Shown: one piece after another, positions 22,728-32,912 of the stretch | Numbering within the stretch: position 1 is the first letter of the stretch | Layout of the letters: each line of letters starts with the position of its first letter | Origin: Hygrocybe punicea | Lineage: Eukaryota > Basidiomycota > Agaricomycetes > Agaricales > Hygrophoraceae | Length of the DNA stretch: 64,000 nucleotides | Reading direction: 5' to 3' | Assembly (NCBI GenBank): GCA_963556145.1 | Contig: OY744470.1 | Span: forward strand, 682,001 to 746,000 | Made by a program: the position numbers and the translations under genes | Notes under the pieces: model-generated | Databases searched by the model: none | Told to the model about the DNA's origin: nothing | Seen by the model: the letters and a program-made list of their open reading frames with translations, nothing else

Positions 22728-23215
22728 TGACGAAATGCTTGCCGAGACATTTGTTTTCTCATCATATTCATGATTGTCAGATCCTATCACAAAACTCAAT
22801 CTTGTCCTCTCAATAATCATCATTTCCTGTGCCTTTTGGAAGCAATAAGCCCCAATTCAGCTGTCTTGCTGCTTTTATCTATGACAATGAGTGTGAAAAA
22901 CTTGCAATATGCTGGAGAAACTTGTCAATGCTGCCAATCCTGTGCTTACATAATCCAGCACACATAGTCATGACATTCATGTTACTTGTCTTAATGATAC
23001 TTATGATTATCTGGGCTCCGACAGTTGCAACAGTCATATGATGTTGGGTCATGATGTGATGCCCCACAGGAGAACATCCGCTGGGAGTTACCCACAGGTT
23101 GAGCATCCTCCCTCCATGGCAACATGGTCTTCCCTCGGGTATATTGCTTCAGATGACTTGCATGTCCATATAGTTGTCCTCATCCACCTGCAGTTTCACC
23201 CTTCTTGAGTAACGA
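22728..23215. other. No recognisable gene
   Basis: Only short frames. The segment separates KDZ element 2 from the minisatellite. Confidence 0.35.
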
Positions 23216-23219
23216 GCAA

Positions 23220-24440
23220 ACCATCCTGCTAACTACTACTGCCATCCAAGCATGCTTGACCTGCAACCAGCCAATTCTCCATCCAAATAACCTAGAGTTC
23301 ATTTGGCCAATCAATGTAAGGGACTGCGCCATCTGAGCATGCTCGACTCATGGACGTACACATTGGTCACTGCAGACATGAAGCCGCTACTTGACCATGC
23401 TTGACTTGTGGACCAAAAGGCTGCGACTCGAGCATGCTTGACCCGCGGACGTATGCATTGGTTGCATGCTCAACCTGCAGACATAAATATGTCCACTACA
23501 ATGCCCCTCCATCCATGCATGGCTCTGTGTCAGTTTATATAATATAGACTTCATCAACTCTCAGTGTCCACAGGTAGGTATGCTCAAAACACTAGACACA
23601 AGTGTTTTGTGCATATCTCATTCAATACTTGTCCGTTTTGCATGATCCGCGGCTTAAAATATCCGCGGGAATCACATCCACCGATCCACCAGGGTGCCGT
23701 GGGTCGAGCATGCTCGGGTCGCGGCGTGTGTGTCTGTGAATCAAGCTTGCTCAAGTCATGGCTTGTATGTCCATGGGTCAAGCACACTCAAGTATGTCAA
23801 TGGGTCGAGCATGCTCAAGTCATGGCTTGTCTGTCCACGGGTCGAGCATGCTCAAGTCGTGGCTTGTTGCTCCAATGCTCAAGTCATGGCTTGTTGCTCC
23901 ACAGGTCGAGCATGCTCAAGTCGCGGCTTATCTGTCCGTGGGTCGAGCATGCTTGAGTCGCAGCTTGTATGTCCATGAGTGTTGTATGTCCATGGGTTGA
24001 GCATGTTTGAGACACAGCTTGTTGGTCCACGAGTCATGTATGCTCGAGCTGCAGCTTGTCTCTCCACCAGTTGAGCTCACTCGAGTCATGGCTTGTTGGT
24101 CCATGGGTCAAGCATACTCAACCTGCAGCTTCATGTCTGCAGCAACCAATGTGTACGTCTGCAGGTTGAGCATGCTCGAGTCACGGCTTATTGGTCTGTG
24201 AGTCGAGCATGCTCAACCCACGGCTGCCATGTTTGCCAGGTAAGCATCCTAGGTTTGTTGGAATCTTAGATGTATCATACAAAGACATACTTAATATATT
24301 TCTATTCATTGAGTGTGTTCGATGCACCAAATACAGATGCCTGCAATCCAAGTATGGGCAAATTGCAGAATGCTATAGCTTGATTCTGCAGGTTGAGTAA
24401 GCTCAACCCGCGCATATGTTTCCACCGTGTACAACACAGC
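23220..24440. repeat. GCATGC-centred minisatellite, about 38-bp unit
   Basis: The core unit reads gtcgagcatgctcaagtcat ggcttgtctgtccacgg and recurs at least a dozen times from about 23700 to 24230, with variants that keep the palindrome GAGCATGCTC. From 23240 to 23490 the same words occur in opposite orientation (catgcttgacctgcag, gactcgagcatgcttgac). Overlapping frames rich in Ser, Cys and Val here are repeat products. Confidence 0.85.
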
Positions 24441-24539
24441 ATTCACAGGGCCAAAAACATACATGTGGTATGTGGTAATTTCCATTTCTCACAAGCCAAA
24501 CGCTAGTCTTAGCCTAACTGTTCTACAAAACACTATATA

Positions 24540-24660
24540 CGAACAAACCTGGTCGGAATTTGCTTCAAATTGTTGAAAAACAACCTCTAACTAACGGTGC
24601 GGAATACTTGATTTTACTACAGTTCAAAATACAAACATGGGCGAAATGCCCAAGCCCTGT
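24540..24660 (+). repeat. Dispersed repeat R, right copy
   Basis: Direct counterpart of about 5345-5470; shares acaaacctggtcggaatttg and atacaaacatgggcgaaatg with it. Confidence 0.5.
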
Positions 24661-24802
24661 TCATACTTCACTTAAACTTCACACCTCAGATCCCTCACTA
24701 TTCTTTACTTCACAAACATTCCCATAACATATTTCAGTTTTCACCACATATTACTGGAGATGAATGATTTCAAACACTACAATTGGACCTTCGGGTTCAA
24801 GT

Positions 24803-27181
24803 TCAAAATAGTTTTTGTAACATTGCTATGTCATGTTGTCGCCTCATCACAGCCATCGCCATAACGCCCTCCGGCCAACTAATTTCCTGCGACATTAGAG
24901 GTGGATACTTAGCTTGGCCATCTTCTCCCGCCCAGTTGAAATCAATCAGCTTGACGTAACCATCCTTTGTAACCAGGATGTTCGGTAGACGGAGATCGCC
25001 AAACACCAATCCATGTTTGTGCAACAGTTTGAGGGCGCACTGGACTCCGGACCGCACGGTTTCTATTGTTCCTTGTTTCATTTTCGCCTTTGCCACGGCA
25101 AGTGTTTCTCCATCAACGTACTCCATAACAGCCAAGGAAATAGACTGATAAGACGGTTGATCACTCTTGAATCGTGGTGATCCGCAATAGAGGAGTTTCG
25201 GTGCTAAACCAGCATCCGCCAGCAAGCGGTGCGCCTTTTCCCCATAGCGCTCAACAAATTTCACAACGATGTCCTGACCTGCCTTTGTCCGTGCCCGAAG
25301 AGTGGTGCAGTCGAGACTGTTTTCCAAAAAGCCAATGTATTCAAACTCAACGAGTCCATCATTGTGAGGGTAAGCCGTGATTGAAGGGAAGTAACGTGAA
25401 TCAGCAGGAAGATCACTGATCGGATGCAGACCATCGTAATAGGAGTTGAGTTTTTCCAGACTTGCCTTTAGAGCATGAAAAATTCTTGCGACGTGGGCGA
25501 TGTGAGGTTCATTTAGAACAGAGTCTAATCCGACCCAAACACAGTCGGTCAGACGTTGAACAATCACGGCGTCCGTGATAACTGCACCAAGGATCGCGAT
25601 CCACGGACCCGCGCTGGCTATGAGAAATGTGGGACAGCCAGTAGCGTTTCGAAGCATTTTAAACTAAGGAATGAAAAGTAAGAAGGAAATGCAATGAATC
25701 ATGGACTCGCATACCCTGGACTGAGCCCAACAACGGCCTGCAGACAAGCCAGCTTGTGTTGATGGATCCGAGCCACCGTCTCCGAATTCATTTTTATCTT
25801 CCTTCAGAAGGAGCAGGGAGCGCGCCTCGTTTTTCACCACTTCCACGATGCCGTCCGGATTCGTTTCGTCTTCGTTCCGTATCATTTGTATGTCGACACC
25901 AAGAATACGGCAAAGAAGCGGCGTCAGCACCACTCGGCGTTTGGCCTCAGTTTCATAGATCGCCGATGCAGCTTTCATGTACTCCGTAGTTTGGCGGATA
26001 ATGTCATCGGGAACAGGAACAACATTCTTTTTCATATCATCCAAGAAATGTCCGAAAGCGGGGTGAAACAATTGAACAGGAAGTGAGACACTCGTCCTGG
26101 GCTTGTCCGCCTTGTAGCGGCCGTCGTAGATGGAGTAATTGATCTGGGATTTCGTGTACTTGGATGACTTTGCTGAGTCAGCGGGAGCTAACGCTTTCAA
26201 AATGCACAAGATGACGTTTTGAAACCCTTGTGAATGGTGTTTATCGAGGACGGAGAGAGAAAGAAGAAAACGTGCGCACTTTTATGCAAAGCACTGATTT
26301 GATCTCTCCTCTCCTCTTCTATTGCTTCCTTCTCTGGATCGGGACACTTCACTATGATATGAAGATGTTTGAATGCAGGGTTGGGAAATATTTCTGACAG
26401 CACGTCGGTAGGGTCCAGTTTCTGAGCACCGTTTATCTTGTCAGGGTGTTCACATCCTTCGAGTACCGTCTGACGATCCTCCGGAGGGATGGAAACCTGC
26501 CCAAAGATATGAGCCGTGACATCTGAGACCCTATCCGTAAACTCACCTTCCAAAGAGTAAGCCTGTCAGCGGGAATACGATCGAAATCCGGCTTCTTCTC
26601 CTCCTTTATTGCTTTTTTGAGTGCGCCAACAGACTTTTCCTTGGCGATTTCGACAGGAAACACGCAATCCGCCCGCTCAAGGAGTACCCAGCAATTCAGT
26701 GTGAAGATGCTTGATTGTGGCACAGACGAGCCTGCATGAGAAACCGAATGAATCACGATGAGCTATGGAACAGAAGGTGGCTCACCAACGCGCGGAGATC
26801 GTACAACGATGTGGAGTGTTTTCTCCGTGGGTTCAGGATGGAAAATGTCCAACAGTGTATCTGCCTCTATCAGCGCGTCATCGTCGAGAAACTGGCGTTG
26901 GGTCACTTTCTTCTTGAGGCTCTTGTCGATCGTGATAGATTCCTTGCGAAAGCGGGAATGTAGCTATGAACTCGATCAAAACGGAAGAAACTAAATACCT
27001 GCCAGAGTGTGAGTTCAAAGGCATCGACATTGGCAAAGGCAGCTGGGTTCTTCTTCAAGATTGCGTTCTTCAGGTCGTCCACCGTCCGAGTATCCTTGAT
27101 GGAAATGGAGAACGACTGATTAGACACGTCGAGAATCCAACAGAAGAGAGTGACGGTGCGGGTTGGATTGTTTGACGGCAT
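24803..27181 (-). CDS. Crinkler-type protein with two tandem ubiquitin-like N-domains and a kinase-like C-terminus (intact model)
   Basis: Six exons join in frame: 27181-26999, 26942-26786, 26731-26547, 26496-26280, 26193-25715 and 25663-24803; five introns of 50-86 bases, four with GTGAG/GTATxx-type donors, all ending in AG. The product is 693 aa. Domain 1 (about 1-113): TLFCWILD, VDDLKNAIL, ELTLWQ, then LLDIFHPEP and LHIVV. Domain 2 (about 114-247): IFTLNCWVLLERADCVFP, LKKAIKEEKKP, LTLWK, then LSEIFPNP and LHIIV. Both are complete crinkler N-terminal ubiquitin-like domains. A 160-residue linker region follows. The C-terminal domain is kinase-like: VVKFV Lys about 542, MEYVDGE hinge, GDLRLPN with Asp about 630 and Asn about 635, LIDFNWAG with Asp about 648. 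Fungal crinklers are known as effector-type modular proteins, usually one N-domain plus a variable C-domain; whether this acts in host interaction or in fungal conflict is not shown. There is no signal peptide. It is the only large gene here without any stop, which suggests recent function. Confidence 0.85.
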
Positions 27182-27372
27182 TGATGAGCGCTGGGCGTGG
27201 CGGTGCGGTTGTATTCGTTCTTGGATAACGGCTTACATTGTAAGCCTTACAATGACTCACTCGTTCTTGTCCCATAGCGATGGTCTGAACGTACGTAGAT
27301 CTCCCAGTCATCATGCTCCTTGCATTGACCTCTGAATAGTGGGACAAATGCGAATGTTCTCCCGAAGACAAC

Positions 27373-28010
27373 TTGTCTGGCGACGAGTTAACCCAAATGC
27401 AGTCCTGCGGTACCTGTCGTTCTCAACTACGAGCTCATGTCCCCGAATCATCTTGTTTATATCACCCAGAATTGAGGACAGTAGTGGAGCTGTCTGTACT
27501 GGCGGGCGTCTCCCTTCGAAATTCCGATTTCCCTTGGCTTACCCATCTCACGATCTTTGTTAACCCCGCTACGGCCTTGCAACAACCGAATTTCCCATCT
27601 TTGACGCATATGAGACTTGACTTCGAGCTCCCGCCCTTCTTCCCCTTCAAGATGTCCTGGTTTCAAGCCAACTCCGCAAACTTGAAACAGATCATGAGAT
27701 CCAAGTTGGAAATCCTTCTCCTCGCTTTTCAAATTGACTGCCACGATGTGGAAGGAGATCACTCATCGTCCGTTGAGATACCACCGCAGTATGAAGGGGA
27801 GTTTGTTGGGGATGGGAGAAATCTTGGACTCGAGGATCCCCGTGTCGTAACTGTCGTCTCGGAGGAAGGGTTTGCGTACCCATGCTCGCATCGTTCCTGG
27901 GGAATTGCAGAGGCCTGGGTTGGAGGTAAAATTTCAACAGAAGGGGAACTATTTGACTTCAACTTCGCTGGATTTCACTCTCAACTTACTCCCCTTGTAA
28001 GTACTTTTGA
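27373..28010 (+). pseudogene. F-box-type protein C-terminal fragment (probable)
   Basis: A 248-codon frame starts at 27373 but its protein-like part seems to be 27420-27995, ending at a GT donor-like gtaagtac. It contains leucine-rich strands (LTHLTIFVNPATAL, LTHMRLDFEL) and then DPRVVTVVSEE and SWGIAEAWVGG...EGELFDF. The DPRVV ... W-x-G-G arrangement is common at the end of mushroom F-box proteins (recognition from memory, moderate). No F-box is found upstream; the 180 bases between this frame and the divergent crinkler start are too short, so the gene is probably truncated at its 5' end. It is head-to-head with the crinkler gene, only about 190 bases apart. Confidence 0.4.
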
Positions 28011-28259
28011 GTCCTCTGCCGACCTTTGCTCAAGTATTACCTTTACTAGTCACAAGAGAAGTTGTTTGGTTGATAAGTGTACCGGGGGTCCTTCACTTAT
28101 GTCCTTCACAGACCAATAAGAACACTTGCTCAAATCTGAGCCAGACGCTGTAGTTTCTGCAAGATTGTGTAGGTGATCCCTTGCCGTCACCGTTGGCTGG
28201 TATATAGTTAGATCTGTAATATCATCTGAGTGCACTTTTATTATCACAGAGCTTCTAAA

Positions 28260-29403
28260 CTGGCTTGATACTTGGCCTCATCTGATAACAAACACAACTG
28301 GAACCTGTCTTGTCTCTCCACCACTTTGGGCAACCTCCATCTTGCCAAGTACATCCTGAGAGACATCCCCTCTCAGTCCTACCCTGGGGTTGTCTCTGAC
28401 TTCTACAGCCTTTCTACTAACCATCTGCATTTACCGAACCGGTGATGAGTGGCTGGGCCCTAGGCCAAGGTGCCCAAGGGTGGCCAGTTTTTAACCACCC
28501 TCTCCGAGATGTGTGGCCCATGCTGCACATAGAAGTCTACCAATTCCTCAATTCCATTGGAGTCATCTGGTCAACCATAGACCCTCTCCACTTTGCAAAG
28601 GAGGGAAAGGGGGATGCTGGTCCGGTCTACCTCTGGATTGGTGTTGTACCTAGGTCTCTGTCCCTTGAGGACATCTAGGCTGCAGCCATCAGCTGCAAGA
28701 AGTTCCTAGCCAACCCTGACTTCCCTGGCATCAAGATCGCCTTCAGGGAGTCTCTCTACATCCAGTCTAGTGGCTTGCAGCTTCTTGAACACAACCTCTC
28801 CAAATACCCCATCACCAATATCCAGTACCCCTTCACTCCCTATCTCAGCATTCAGATCGCTTCCAAAGCCACTCTTCACTTTGAAGGCACCGATGCCCTA
28901 TTCCTCGGCAAGAGCAGCCAGAGCAAGAGGATCTTTCTTCTGACCACCCACCACGTCGCTCTCCGCAGCCTGCACACTCTAAACAGCTCTATTCTCGTAA
29001 GAACCCCAGCCAGTGTCGTGTAGATATTGTCATCCTCAGCAGCAAAGCATACACCAACACCCTTGAGGGCATGATGGTCGAAATCGGGTGCGAGCTCATC
29101 TTTGTCAGGAGGCACCAGAGCGAGCTTGATAATTTGGGGGAGGCCATTGAGGGCAGGAAGGCCAGGAGAACTAGAGTGCAAGAGGACTACCAGGCAAGTG
29201 CAAGGCAGAAGATGTTGGACGTGAACGACTTCCATGGTGACATTACCAATCACTGGAGCATGCTAAGCCAGTGCATGCTCGGCTACGTCTTCCATGCCCC
29301 TCCCATTTCCCTCGCTGCCAGCCCCAAACAGCTCACAGAGGACTGATCTTGACCTCAACAATGTTGATTGGGACGCATTCAAGGGATATGTTTTCTATCT
29401 CAG
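28260..29403 (+). pseudogene. Trypsin-like serine-protease family remnant, truncated
   Basis: From about 28470 the frame reads NHPLRDVWPMLHIEVYQFLN, IGVIWSTIDPLHFAKEGKG, VYLWIGVVPRSLSLEDI, then TAG at 28676, FPGIKIAFRESLY, YPFTPYLSIQIA, FLLTTHHVAL (the family's catalytic-His block), YTNTLEGMMVEIG, FHGDITNHWSMLSQCMLG and VDWDAFKGYVFYL. This order matches an expanded mushroom family with a trypsin-like fold. The C-terminal half with the GDSG nucleophile is absent, because an LTR is inserted at 29404. Compared with copy 2 one C is missing at about 28964, right after the His block, which breaks the frame. A further small deletion near 29343 shifts the frame before VDWDAF. Confidence 0.6.
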
Positions 29404-29800
29404 TGTTATGGATCGCTTCTGCAGCGGGCTCCGGCAACAATCAACTTACAGCAGTTTTCATAAACATGTGGAAAAGTTGAAAAAAGATTTGAGGTGTAAA
29501 AATTTTGGACTTGGTGAAATGTCTCTTGTATCTCATGGAATACTGCATGGATTGAGATGGTTATAGAGGGAAAGTTGTACTATTTCTTAAGGGCTTTCTA
29601 CTCCTATAATTACATTTGGACAATATTTAGTGTATGGTCAGTTGTAGATGAAATAACAGGGAAACCAGGATTTTTGAGACCCAAAATGATATTGTCAAAT
29701 TATGGCATCAAATGAGCTCCTATGAAGAAGATTTTAGGGAGAAAATTGTTCATTTTTTCAAGGGCTAGAAGTGCATATACCGTGTTTTTCTTGATTTTTT
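29404..29800. mobile_element. Left end of solo LTR with start of hairpin element B, cut by the gap
   Basis: The LTR begins TGTTATGGATCGCTTCTGCA at 29404 and is interrupted at 29447 by the hairpin element (TACAGCAGTTTTCATAAAC). The sequence stops at the hairpin centre. The full versions are at 54895-57336 and 54938-55732. Confidence 0.85.
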
Positions 29801-30000
29801 NNNNNNNNNNNNNNNNNNNNNNNNNNNNNNNNNNNNNNNNNNNNNNNNNNNNNNNNNNNNNNNNNNNNNNNNNNNNNNNNNNNNNNNNNNNNNNNNNNNN
29901 NNNNNNNNNNNNNNNNNNNNNNNNNNNNNNNNNNNNNNNNNNNNNNNNNNNNNNNNNNNNNNNNNNNNNNNNNNNNNNNNNNNNNNNNNNNNNNNNNNNN
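29801..30000. other. Assembly gap (200 N)
   Basis: A run of exactly 200 N, the sort of round number used for gaps of unknown size. Hairpin elements adjoin it on both sides. Confidence 0.99.
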
Positions 30001-30685
30001 GGCAGTAACTGGATTTTTTTTCATCAATTGAGAAATTTGGACTTAGTGGAATTGCCAGTGCTGAATCTTGTATCTCATGAAATACTGTATGGATTGAGAT
30101 GGTTATAGAGGGAAAGTTATACTATTTCTTAAGGGCTATCTACTCCTATCATTACATTTGGACAATATTTAGTGTTTGGTGACTTGTGGATGAAACAAAA
30201 GGTAAACCAGTACTTTTTGACACCCAAAATGATATTGTCAAATTATGCTATCAAATGAGCTATGTTTGTCTGCATTAGGCTTGAAATATTACATGAATTT
30301 TAAATGTTGGCTCCAAGGACAAAAATAAAGGAAAACACTGTATTTGTACTTCTAGCCCTTGAAAAACTGAAGAAGTTTCTCCCTACAATCTTTTTCATAT
30401 AAGCTCATTTGATAGCATAATTTGACAATATCATTTTGGGTGTCAAAAAGTACTGGTTTACCTTTTGTTTCATCCACAAGTCACCAAACACTCAATATTG
30501 TCCAAATGTAATGATAGGAGTAGATAGCCCTTAAGAAATAGTATAACTTTCCCTCTATAACCATCTCAATCCATACAGTATTTCATGAGATACAAGATTC
30601 AGCACTGGAAATTCCACTAAGTCCAAATTTCTCAATTGATGAAAAAAAATCCAGTTACTGCCATGAATTACTAAAACGGCTGTAA
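30001..30685. mobile_element. Hairpin element A, copy 2, left end missing
   Basis: Counterpart of 4511-5195. The outer 23 bases of the left arm are lost in the gap. Confidence 0.85.
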
Positions 30686-31729
30686 TCCCTGTACCCATAG
30701 TTTTGCCCTCAGGAACCAGATTGAGTGGGGTAATGAGATTTGTACTCCCTCCTCCATCCTTGTTGTAGTACTTCAAATACAGGATATGATCCACCTTCCC
30801 ACTCACTTTCACAGACTTAGCTGAAATTGGTTAAATTCACCACGTACAAACATGGTCAGAATTTACTTGAAACGGATTCCTTAGAATTGCTAACTGAAGG
30901 AAAAAATTGGTTGAATTCACCACAGTTAAAATACAAACATGGGTGAAATGCCTGCCCAACATTTCAAAACACCCCCATTTCCATTTTGACATTTGTTTAT
31001 TGACTTGCTACAATTGCTTATCATGCATTGTAATAGTACTACTAGCTTTCAAGCACCACCTTGGATTCACATGTAACCGCTTCGTGGATTGCTTAGCAAA
31101 TTGGCACGTCACCTGACACATCGATTACAAAGAGATGACTCAGCCAACACTATGCCAGATATGGTATATTGCTTATGTAACTCACTGCACACTGTTGTTG
31201 CACCAGCAAATAATGATATGCTTATAGCCAGACAACCAGACCGGACAATCCCACGCTGTCAATTGTACGGTCAATTATGACCAAATAGCTTTGTAATCAG
31301 CATCCGGACCATGTTGATTGGCCCAGTATTCATGTAGATATGGAGGGGTCTTTCTGAAATGCACAATTTCCATTTTGGAACAAGTAAGCCACAGTGGAAA
31401 AATCACGGTATTGTACGGTCTAGGAGATTATGTAAGCGTCCTGGATCTGCAGTTTCATCCAGATTGGGTAAGAACTGACCTCATAGTGAGGGGGTCTTCC
31501 TGAAATGGACCTGTTGCGCATTGGCTTATTAAAGAGGAACCGTGGGAACAATGGTTACTATATTTGGTTGTACAATTTAGATGCTTACGTAAGCTTCCAG
31601 AATAACCCCACATCGTGGGAAACGGTCCAGAACTGGCCGAGAACGATGGGGGCGAAGTTCAAACAGCTCAATGGGGCATTAAGCAGTCGTTATATCATTA
31701 CAAGAAAAAAGCGTACAGAATTCATTTCT

Positions 31730-31758
31730 AACGGCTTCAAAAATCTACTATACTACTA
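31730..31758 (+). repeat. 29-bp direct repeat, left of KDZ element 1, copy 2
   Basis: Same as 6240-6268; partner at 41687-41715. Confidence 0.7.
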
Positions 31759-32912
31759 TGAGAAAAAAGTGTATGGAATTCATTTCTAATGGCTCAATAC
31801 ATGCTACTACCTCAGTTAACTATACCCGCAGTATTGGTACAAGTTGATGGTGCACTAATGCCAGTAAATGCTGGCTGAAGCAAGTAATGAGGTTAGTAAA
31901 ACTGAGAGATGAGTACAGGCCTGGTTTTACTATAGCTGGCACTTGCTGTGAGCTCGGTTTTACTACATCCAGCACTTGCTGCTAACCCTGGTTATATTAT
32001 GGGTAGCAGTTGCTGCTGCTGCAGTTGTACTAATGCCAGCACTTGCTGCTGGCCTCCTGCTAGTTTTACTACACCCAGCACTTGCTGCTAGCCCTGGTTA
32101 TATTATGGGTAGCACTTGCTGCTGGCTCTGTTTTACCAATGCCAGCACTTGCTGCTGCCTTGGTTTTACCAATGCCAACACTTGCTGCCAACCTGGTTTT
32201 ACTAATGCCAGCACTTGCTGCCAACTTGGTTATATTATGGGTAGCACTGGCTGCCACCTCAGCTTTACTAATGCCAACACTTGTTGCTCCAGCTAGTTTT
32301 ACTATACCAAGTACTTGTAAAGGTCACCTTAAGTGGAGGATACCACTCAATCTAAGGGGAATCCAAGGGTGAATACATATATAAATGAATTTACAAGTAT
32401 ACTGACCTAAGGGGGATCTAATGGGCAAAGGAATCCTCATAGGGTGGTGGGAAAAGGTATCACAACCACCTCAGCCAAAGCCATGACTATACAGTGCCAA
32501 GATAGTAAGGAAACCAATAGGTGGGTGGTATATACACATACATAGAAATAACAATATAAGGAACAAAATCTAGGGAGGGTTAATACAAATAAGTTCTCAA
32601 GTAACTCCCAATGTTTGGATTGGAACCAGTTCCAAAGTGACAGTGCAAGTCCCAGAGCTGGGAGTGGTTCTGATAGTGGTGGATAGTTTGGCAATGGGAT
32701 TAGGACCAGTTCCAAAGGTGTAGAGGTTCATGTGCTGTTACCTTGATTTTACCAACTGCATCCTTGGTCTAATGTTTTAAGCACCATATCAAACATTTCA
32801 GTCTATTTCATAACCCTTTTTTCATCTAGTTAGAGTCTATCTAGTGATAGTTTAATCATTTTTTTTCCTAAGACATGCATGTCAGCCTTTCTCAATTGCA
32901 GAACAATTATAA

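Larger units (their letters stand above)
4511..29800. repeat. Copy 1 of a 25.3-kb duplicated block
   Basis: Position 4511 onward is repeated at 30001 onward in the same orientation. By reading I find two substitutions and two single-base length differences over 25.3 kb. The block stops at the N run in the middle of a hairpin element. Such identity together with a gap favours an assembly duplication (two overlapping contigs or haplotypes) over a real tandem duplication. Confidence 0.95.

Noticed and set aside
23564..24201. Cys/Ser-rich frames in the minisatellite
   Set aside because: Several overlapping frames show the same repeated words; they come from the 38-bp unit, not from a gene.
23220..24440. 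CRISPR array
   Set aside because: Units are contiguous and degenerate without unique spacers, there are no cas genes, and the organism is a fungus.
29722..30108. Reading frames that cross the N run
   Set aside because: They are artefacts of translating N as unknown residues.
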